Of a DNA stretch of 35,190 nt, positions 29,965 through 35,190 are shown one piece after another (the stretch's first letter is position 1; every line of letters starts with the position of its first letter). Location: positions 1 to 35,190 of the forward strand of contig NZ_MRYI01000030.1 of NCBI RefSeq assembly GCF_002260525.1, read 5' to 3'. Source of the DNA: Hahella sp. CCB-MM4. GTDB lineage: Bacteria; Pseudomonadota; Gammaproteobacteria; Pseudomonadales; Oleiphilaceae. The translations under genes were made by a program, and so were the position numbers. The notes below the pieces were generated by a model, which saw only the letters and a program-made list of their open reading frames with translations, searched no databases and had not been told where the DNA came from.

Positions 29965-32070
29965 ATGAGTGAGATCAAGACCCACTATCGTACCTGCAAT
30001 ATCTGTGAAGCCATGTGTGGCCTGGAGATCAAATATCAGGGTAACGAAGTTATCTCCATCAAGCCCGACCAGGAGGACCCGTTCAGTCGCGGCCATATTT
30101 GTCCCAAAGCAGTGGCTCTGCAGGATTTCTACCATGATCCGGACCGGCTTCGAACACCGCTGAAACGGACTGCCACTGGCTGGGAAGAGATCCGTTGGGA
30201 CGAGGCTTTTGCCGACATTACCGCCAACATCAAACGAATCCAGGCCGAGCATGGCAATGATGCTGTAGGTATCTATCTGGGTAATCCTAATGCACACAAC
30301 TTTGGCAACGCACTGTTCCTGCCCCATTTCTTCAAAGCAGTGGGCTCTAGAAACCGTTTCAGTTCTGCTTCTGCCGACCAGCTCCCTCACCATGTAGCGT
30401 CCAATTATATGTTCGGTGCGGGCATGGCGATTCCGGTGCCGGATATTGATCGCACTGACTACATGTTGATTATTGGCGGTAATCCGGTGGTTTCCAATGG
30501 CAGCATGATGACGGCCGCCGGAGTTCCCGGCCGGATCAAGGATATTAAAAACCGTGGCGGCAAAGTGGTGGTCATCGATCCTCGCAAAACGGAAACCGCC
30601 CGAATTGCCAGTGAGCACGTCTTTATTCGCCCGGAGAAAGACGCGTTGTTTCTACTGGCAATGATCAACACGGTGATCAGCGAAGGACTGGCGAAACTGG
30701 GTCACCTGGAAAGCGTCGTCGATGGCTTAAATGAGGTAAAACAAGCCTGCGCAGACTTTCCCCCTGAATCCGTTGCCGAAGTCGTTGGTATCAATGCAGA
30801 GAAAATTCGCCAACTGGCGCGGGAGATGGCCAGCGCGCCATCGGCAGTCTGTTACAGCCGGATGGGTGCCTCGACTCAATCCTTCGGTGGTCTGTGCCTG
30901 TGGCTGACCAATGTCCTGAATATCATCACCGGTAACTTCGACCGCGAAGGCGGCGCTATGTTCCCCCTACCGGCACTGGATCTCCTGCAACGAACGCCAA
31001 AGGGAAAACCAAGCTCGTATGGCCGTTTCCAGTCCCGGGTACGTCAGTTGCCCTATAACAACTCAGAGTTTCCGGTGGCGACACTGGCCGAGGAAATCCT
31101 CACCGAAGGGGAAGGTCAAATCCGTGCCATGTTTACCATTGCCGGCAACCCTGTTTTGTCCGCTCCCGGCGGTGACAACCTGGGTAAAGCCTTCGCCCAG
31201 TTGGACTACATGGTGTCTGTGGATATTTACCTGAACGAGACCACCCAGCACGCGAATATTATTCTGCCCGCCACCCATGGCCTGGAAGTAGCTCACTACG
31301 ACATTTTCTTTAACAGCTTTGCCGTTCGCAATACAGTGAAGTTCTCGCCACCGCTGTTTGAGAAGACCGGCAACCAGATGCACGATTGGCAGATACTGAA
31401 AGCCCTGGCCAGCCACCTGACGGGTACCCCGGAGGACGGTTCCACACCTGAACTACTACTGGAGATGGGATTACAAACCGGTCCCTATAAAGATCAGGGA
31501 ATCAATCTACAGAAGTTAAAGGACAACCCACACGGTATTGATCTGGGGCCACTCAAGCCCTGTCTGGAAAATCGTATCCGTACTGCGGACGGGCACATCC
31601 AACTGGCGCCCCAAATTTACCTGGATGATCTAGCACGTTTGAAAGACTATGCCGCCAGCGATGCAGAACGCAGAATGGAATACCCCTTCGAGATGATCGG
31701 CCGCCGCCTCGCTCGCAGCCACAACACCTGGACGCAAAACTCACAACGCCTGGTCAAAGGCAGGAATCCCTGTACCGTATTGATAAACGTTGAAGATGCG
31801 GAACGCCTGGGCATCACTAAAGGCCAGACCGTTGTCGTCCGTTCAGCCACGGGACATGTTGAAATGGAAGCCGATGTCAGCGAAGACATCCTGCAAGGCG
31901 TGGTCAGTATTCCGCAAGGCTGGGGACACAATCGAAAAGACACTCGCATGACAGTAGCAGCTACCCAACCGGGGATCAGCATCAATACCCTGACTGATGC
32001 GGGTCGAGTTGATCCGTTAAGCGGTAACGCGGCGTTTAACGGGACGCCCGTAGCCATTGAGGCTATTTAA
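29965..32070 (+). CDS. Molybdopterin oxidoreductase, single-subunit, 4Fe-4S type
   Basis: This 701-residue enzyme belongs to the DMSO-reductase superfamily. The 4Fe-4S ligands are Cys11, Cys14, Cys18 and Cys46 (CNICEAMCGLEIK, then HICPKA). The Mo-binding core follows with NPVVSNGSMM, and a C-terminal beta domain carries the second cofactor site. The position of the metal ligand reads SASADQLPHH, with Asp138 and no Cys, Ser or Sec, so the ligand could be Asp as in NarG-like enzymes. No Tat signal is present, so it is cytoplasmic. No partner subunits lie nearby. The substrate is unknown. The ATG has a poor ribosome binding site. Confidence 0.87.
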   Translation: MSEIKTHYRTCNICEAMCGLEIKYQGNEVISIKPDQEDPFSRGHICPKAVALQDFYHDPDRLRTPLKRTATGWEEIRWDEAFADITANIKRIQAEHGNDAVGIYLGNPNAHNFGNALFLPHFFKAVGSRNRFSSASADQLPHHVASNYMFGAGMAIPVPDIDRTDYMLIIGGNPVVSNGSMMTAAGVPGRIKDIKNRGGKVVVIDPRKTETARIASEHVFIRPEKDALFLLAMINTVISEGLAKLGHLESVVDGLNEVKQACADFPPESVAEVVGINAEKIRQLAREMASAPSAVCYSRMGASTQSFGGLCLWLTNVLNIITGNFDREGGAMFPLPALDLLQRTPKGKPSSYGRFQSRVRQLPYNNSEFPVATLAEEILTEGEGQIRAMFTIAGNPVLSAPGGDNLGKAFAQLDYMVSVDIYLNETTQHANIILPATHGLEVAHYDIFFNSFAVRNTVKFSPPLFEKTGNQMHDWQILKALASHLTGTPEDGSTPELLLEMGLQTGPYKDQGINLQKLKDNPHGIDLGPLKPCLENRIRTADGHIQLAPQIYLDDLARLKDYAASDAERRMEYPFEMIGRRLARSHNTWTQNSQRLVKGRNPCTVLINVEDAERLGITKGQTVVVRSATGHVEMEADVSEDILQGVVSIPQGWGHNRKDTRMTVAATQPGISINTLTDAGRVDPLSGNAAFNGTPVAIEAI

Positions 32071-32090
32071 TCAGTTAAACTTGGAATTAA

Positions 32091-32130
32091 CAGGGCGGAG
32101 CCAGCATGCTCCAGCGGCGGCTCCGCCCTG
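32091..32130. terminator. Strong hairpin between convergent genes
   Basis: CAGGGCGGAGCC and GGCTCCGCCCTG are perfect 12-bp complements with a 16-base loop. It lies between the molybdoenzyme (plus) and the secreted protein gene (minus), which converge. No clear T-tract follows, so it may act as a bidirectional or Rho-aided stop. Confidence 0.55.
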
Positions 32131-32188
32131 AAACTTGTCAGTTACTACAAGCACATCATTAAACTCGATATTCAATTTACCATGTCTT

Positions 32189-33517
32189 TTATTCTTTAAA
32201 TGTCGGGGCGGCTACCGGACATAATTCTGTCCAGCTTTCTACCAGATCATGGCAACCTCCACTCCCAAACTGCTCTCCAAGAAGACCTTCAAACCAATCG
32301 TGGTCGCTAATATCTACTGTGCCGTTATAGATACTGACATAGAGGTTACTGCGGTAATTCAGCAGAAGGCCTTTCCGGCGCGGAATGTTATTTTCGGTAT
32401 CATCATAATAACCGCTAACGTTATCGGCGAGTTCCATCCCCTCATGATTCAGCAGTGAAGTCAGTGTGTCATCCATCTCAAGTCGATAGGGCTGAGTTGC
32501 CAGTTTGTAGGCGTAGCGTCCTGGCTTTTGGTAGCTATAGGTTACCCAGAAATGACGTGTCGAGCGCTTTGTCAGGCTTTCTATCTCAACCGCAGTGCTA
32601 CCAGTCTCAACAGCAGTACGACCCTTGTGATTTAGAACAACAGGATTGCCCAATCGTTGATCGCTGCCATTAAGAACCTGCAAGTAGGATTTCAGTGGTC
32701 GATGCCCCCCACCTTCCGACCAGGCAAATACATAGCGGCTATTAGAGAGAGCCAATATTCTCGACTCCAGATCAGCTTGCGCATGATTCCCAATCGTAAA
32801 CTCCCGATCTGTTTTGGGGTATCCAGAATGGATAAAGCGGCGGCCATAGAATTTCTTTTTGGCCTGGAATGTGACAACAAAGTCTCCACTATCAAAAGCC
32901 GCCACACGAACGTCATTTTTAATTTTTCCCCACCCTCGCCCGCTATGATCGGTACTGACTTCAATCACATTACCGATTCTGAGCAGGCTTGGGCTATAGA
33001 TTTGTGCGTAGACATTTGAGTAGCCCGCATGCCCGTCATCAGGACTCAAGACATGCTCAGTCCATGCCACCACAACATTTCCGTCTGCCAGCGAAGCACT
33101 CCATACATCGCCTGTAATGGTGGGCTCTTCATCAACTTTCGGTGTCAGGTAAACAGTCTGTCCCAGTAACGTACCGTCGGCATTATATAGCTGGCCATAA
33201 CCACCACTCCCATCGTCATTGAGCTTATTGTGCACTATCAAAAACTGCCCATCAGCCAACGCAAGAATCTGGCTTGGCTCTATTCCAACGATCGACGCAT
33301 TGGCTTGAATGGGAGAATATTCCCGGCCTAGATTATCAACTATCCATCCACCAACACTGCCGTTATACCATGCGACGGCATACTTACCCTCATCAGACAA
33401 AACCCCGGCAGCAAAGGTCGCCGTCGTACCATCTTCAAAAGGAAAAAGCTCTGCGTGGGTAGAAAAAGAGGTGGTTATAAGAATAAGACTTACTGCGAAG
33501 AAAATTCCCTTAATCAT
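32189..33517 (-). CDS. Secreted protein of unknown function, probably beta-propeller-like
   Basis: This is a 442-residue protein with a signal peptide (IKGIFFAVSLILITTSFSTHA). The mature part has repeated short beta blades, for example YAVAWYNG, FVVTFQAKKKF, YVFAWSEGG and HFWVTYSYQK, each centred on an aromatic-rich strand, as in beta-propeller proteins with about 50-residue blades. Two cysteines near the C-terminus (GGCHDLVESWTELC) may form a disulfide. ATG 33517 follows GGAG six bases upstream. It is exported, and neither enzymatic residues nor a partner are evident. Confidence 0.68.
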   Translation of the reverse strand: MIKGIFFAVSLILITTSFSTHAELFPFEDGTTATFAAGVLSDEGKYAVAWYNGSVGGWIVDNLGREYSPIQANASIVGIEPSQILALADGQFLIVHNKLNDDGSGGYGQLYNADGTLLGQTVYLTPKVDEEPTITGDVWSASLADGNVVVAWTEHVLSPDDGHAGYSNVYAQIYSPSLLRIGNVIEVSTDHSGRGWGKIKNDVRVAAFDSGDFVVTFQAKKKFYGRRFIHSGYPKTDREFTIGNHAQADLESRILALSNSRYVFAWSEGGGHRPLKSYLQVLNGSDQRLGNPVVLNHKGRTAVETGSTAVEIESLTKRSTRHFWVTYSYQKPGRYAYKLATQPYRLEMDDTLTSLLNHEGMELADNVSGYYDDTENNIPRRKGLLLNYRSNLYVSIYNGTVDISDHDWFEGLLGEQFGSGGCHDLVESWTELCPVAAPTFKE

Positions 33518-33707
33518 CGTACACTCCAATCCTTGGTGTTTGAGGTGTTTTCAGTTTATGGGGATTTGCATGTGGCGTCGAGCTATTGGTGGAGAATAGA
33601 TCAGGCACCTTTTCCTGAAAAGATATGTTTGATATGTTGAAGGGTGTGCCACACCTCCCTAATAGAGAAGTTATTCCTAGAGTAAATCCTGTTAAGCCTT
33701 AAATAAC
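33518..33707. other. AT-rich intergenic region between divergent genes
   Basis: No gene is seen. The 13-bp palindrome GGTGTGCCACACC at 33643-33655 lies about 53 bp before the start at 33708 and could be an operator for either divergent gene. Confidence 0.35.
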
Positions 33708-34598
33708 ATGAATGATCCCGATAGATATTTTAATTTTAGAAAGTCTCTCATCGACTTTGCTGGAGAGTACTTTAACAGGGGTAATTTACTTGAGGACTCA
33801 GGATGGTGCTCCCATGTTCCTGCCATAAAATTTCTTAGTGATTTCTCAACAGAAGAGGAGTTTAAGGAGTTTTGGGCGGTAGAAACTGAATTGCAACTTA
33901 CAAGAATTTGTGGGGAAAGCTACTACTCAGAACTATTGAGAAAGAAGAGATTGGAGTTCCAGGAAAACCGCCATATTTACTCTCGGTATGAATATGGAAT
34001 TACCGCATTGAAAAGGAAGATGCATAATCTGGATGCACTACGGGATGAGAGTTTTGTTAAAGCATTGATGAATACTAAAGAAGAAATATTGCGCTGTCGT
34101 GGTATTGAGCTTATTCAGCATAGCTCTGAACATTCGAGAAATTTTGAAATTGAAGACAAGAACTCAGCTAGAGTTTTTGTAAAAAACATTATTGCCCAGG
34201 AAGACCTATTGCCGGGGTTCACCGAGATTAGAGATAGTTTAAAAAGTAAATTTTTGATTTTTAAAAAAGACATTTCAGATCGTCTTTGCAATATAATATA
34301 TATACCAAAAATTTATTTAAAACCGCCACTCTTTTCTACTCTTGGCAAAGGAAGTTTAACATTTCTTTGGGGAGTTTTTGGTCAAGATGAGTGCTCGAAA
34401 ATCAGCAACATTAGAAACTTAAACACTGACCACATGATAAACAACAACTGGACTTTTCCTATAAATGTATTATTTAGCGGACCACTATATGAGTATTACG
34501 AAAACTACAATGAATTGGAATGCTTAATTAGAGCGCACTCCAATATGTATAGATTGACCTCACATGACGTTAATGATCGGGCGCGAGAGTTTTTATAG
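33708..34598 (+). CDS. AT-rich orphan gene of unknown function
   Basis: This is a 296-residue protein with no recognised domain. It is rich in Asn, Lys, Glu, Ile and Tyr, as expected of AT-rich DNA, which contrasts with the surrounding genes and suggests horizontal acquisition. Long helices with charged residues occupy 40-180 (for example ELLRKKRLEFQENRHIYSRY), and aromatic and Gly-rich elements follow (LGKGSLTFLWGVFG). No signal peptide or membrane helix is present. The ribosome binding site is poor. It is convergent with the YcxB-like gene, 14 bp apart. Confidence 0.68.
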   Translation: MNDPDRYFNFRKSLIDFAGEYFNRGNLLEDSGWCSHVPAIKFLSDFSTEEEFKEFWAVETELQLTRICGESYYSELLRKKRLEFQENRHIYSRYEYGITALKRKMHNLDALRDESFVKALMNTKEEILRCRGIELIQHSSEHSRNFEIEDKNSARVFVKNIIAQEDLLPGFTEIRDSLKSKFLIFKKDISDRLCNIIYIPKIYLKPPLFSTLGKGSLTFLWGVFGQDECSKISNIRNLNTDHMINNNWTFPINVLFSGPLYEYYENYNELECLIRAHSNMYRLTSHDVNDRAREFL

Positions 34599-34612
34599 AT
34601 AACAACATACTG

Positions 34613-35148
34613 TCAGTGAACTCTAAATGAGTCTCCCCCTAGTTTAGGAGAGACTTGCACACCGATCTTCGCTTTTAGCAATGCGTCAAATTGACAAGTC
34701 ATAGAAGCAGGTATACCACGCTTCGGAACAGAAATTATTGGGCATTTACTCGAAAACAAAAGATAAATTCCGTTGACCATTATAAATTTTGAGACCACTG
34801 TATATGGTTATCAAACCCCGGCCCCGACAATCGAATTCCAGAACCCATAAATTTGTATGTATGTTCGCCTTTTAAACCAGGTAAATTTCCATGTTGCAAC
34901 ACTGGTATAAAAAGGAAGAAAGATATGGCTATGGGAGGAATAACCGATAACTTGAGAATATCGGAGTAATGAGATTCATTCCCAATAATGCCAAGCAGGA
35001 TTGCCACCCCCCAAGGTATTACTACAAAAAATGAAACCATCATAAAAAAGATAATTGGTCTAGGGAGAGTCTGAATAACCCCAAAATTCTGAGGTAATTG
35101 ATACTCTCGACGAAAATGGTCGAAGATACAGATTGTTTTTCCGGCCAT
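34613..35148 (-). pseudogene. YcxB-like membrane protein, frameshifted
   Basis: The reading frame from 35148 to 34780 encodes an N-terminal part with two membrane helices (IIFFMMVSFFVVIPWGVAIL and LSVIPPIAISFFLFIPVL) and a YcxB-type beta segment ending HIQWSQNL. The matching C-terminal part (KFIMVNGIYLLFSSKCPIIS, then VPKRGIP) continues in another frame from 34798 to 34613. Adding one A to the AAAA run at about 34785-34790 restores WSQKFIMVNG and joins both parts. This is either a loss-of-function frameshift or a sequencing error in a homopolymer. The start may also be GTG 35160. Confidence 0.75.
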
Positions 35149-35190
35149 TTTGGATCTCACACCCCTCGCAGGGCCTCATCTGGGCCCATC

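Noticed and set aside
29926-30618. A 230-residue minus-strand frame opposite the molybdoenzyme.
   Set aside because: It is an antisense shadow of a strongly conserved coding region and has no ribosome binding site or recognisable protein character.
33643-33655. The 13-bp palindrome GGTGTGCCACACC considered as a terminator hairpin.
   Set aside because: A one-base loop cannot form a stable hairpin; at best it is an operator, with no further support.

Overview
The window looks like chromosomal DNA of a gammaproteobacterium, probably marine or environmental. The SelD protein is very close in sequence to the enterobacterial form, the start sites carry Gram-negative type Shine-Dalgarno sequences, several products look like outer-membrane or periplasmic lipoproteins, and an integron-type cassette array is present. 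The genus cannot be named from sequence alone. No tRNA, rRNA, CRISPR array, transposase or integrase gene was seen.

Layout. (1) About 72-3054 is an array of at least six integron gene cassettes, all read on the minus strand and separated by recognisable attC sites, with no integrase in the window (a CALIN-type cluster). It is cut at its 5' side in an ankyrin gene and its last attC is degenerate. (2) 3090-4780 holds a small orphan gene and a CaiB/BaiF-type CoA-transferase. (3) 5041-9308 is a compact five-gene minus-strand cluster: a 79-residue candidate RiPP precursor, a radical SAM/SPASM enzyme resembling the cyclophane-forming FxsB group, a class III (GSA-aminomutase-like) aminotransferase, a PhyH-type Fe(II)/2-oxoglutarate oxygenase and an alpha/beta hydrolase. 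The four enzyme genes overlap one another. A promoter and an inverted repeat lie upstream of the precursor. This is the best candidate for an undescribed system. (4) 9602-15104 is a selenium operon, selD-mnmH followed by a phosphonate-type ABC transporter (binding protein, ATPase, fused double permease) that is probably a selenium-oxyanion importer, with a good sigma70 promoter before selD.

(5) 15246-20332 holds a TPR/MORN-like exported protein, a lipoprotein, and a large HET-C domain protein that overlaps the lipoprotein gene. The pair resembles an effector with a lipoprotein partner. (6) 20441-29502 is a mixed metabolic and stress region: a SnoaL-like protein, a LysR regulator divergent from an NAD(P)-dependent epimerase carrying an internal 18-bp repeat expansion, a Lipoprotein_15 protein, two lipoproteins, a DUF1772 membrane protein, a Crp-like regulator, a DinB protein, an MpaB/DUF2236 oxygenase and a quinone-oxidoreductase-like dehydrogenase. 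(7) 29965-35190 holds a molybdopterin oxidoreductase, a secreted protein, an AT-rich orphan gene and a frameshifted YcxB-like membrane protein.

How the genes work together. The selenium operon would import selenium, activate it to selenophosphate (SelD) and use it for 2-selenouridine in tRNA (MnmH). The radical SAM cluster would make one modified peptide or peptide-derived compound. Most other genes are single-gene units.
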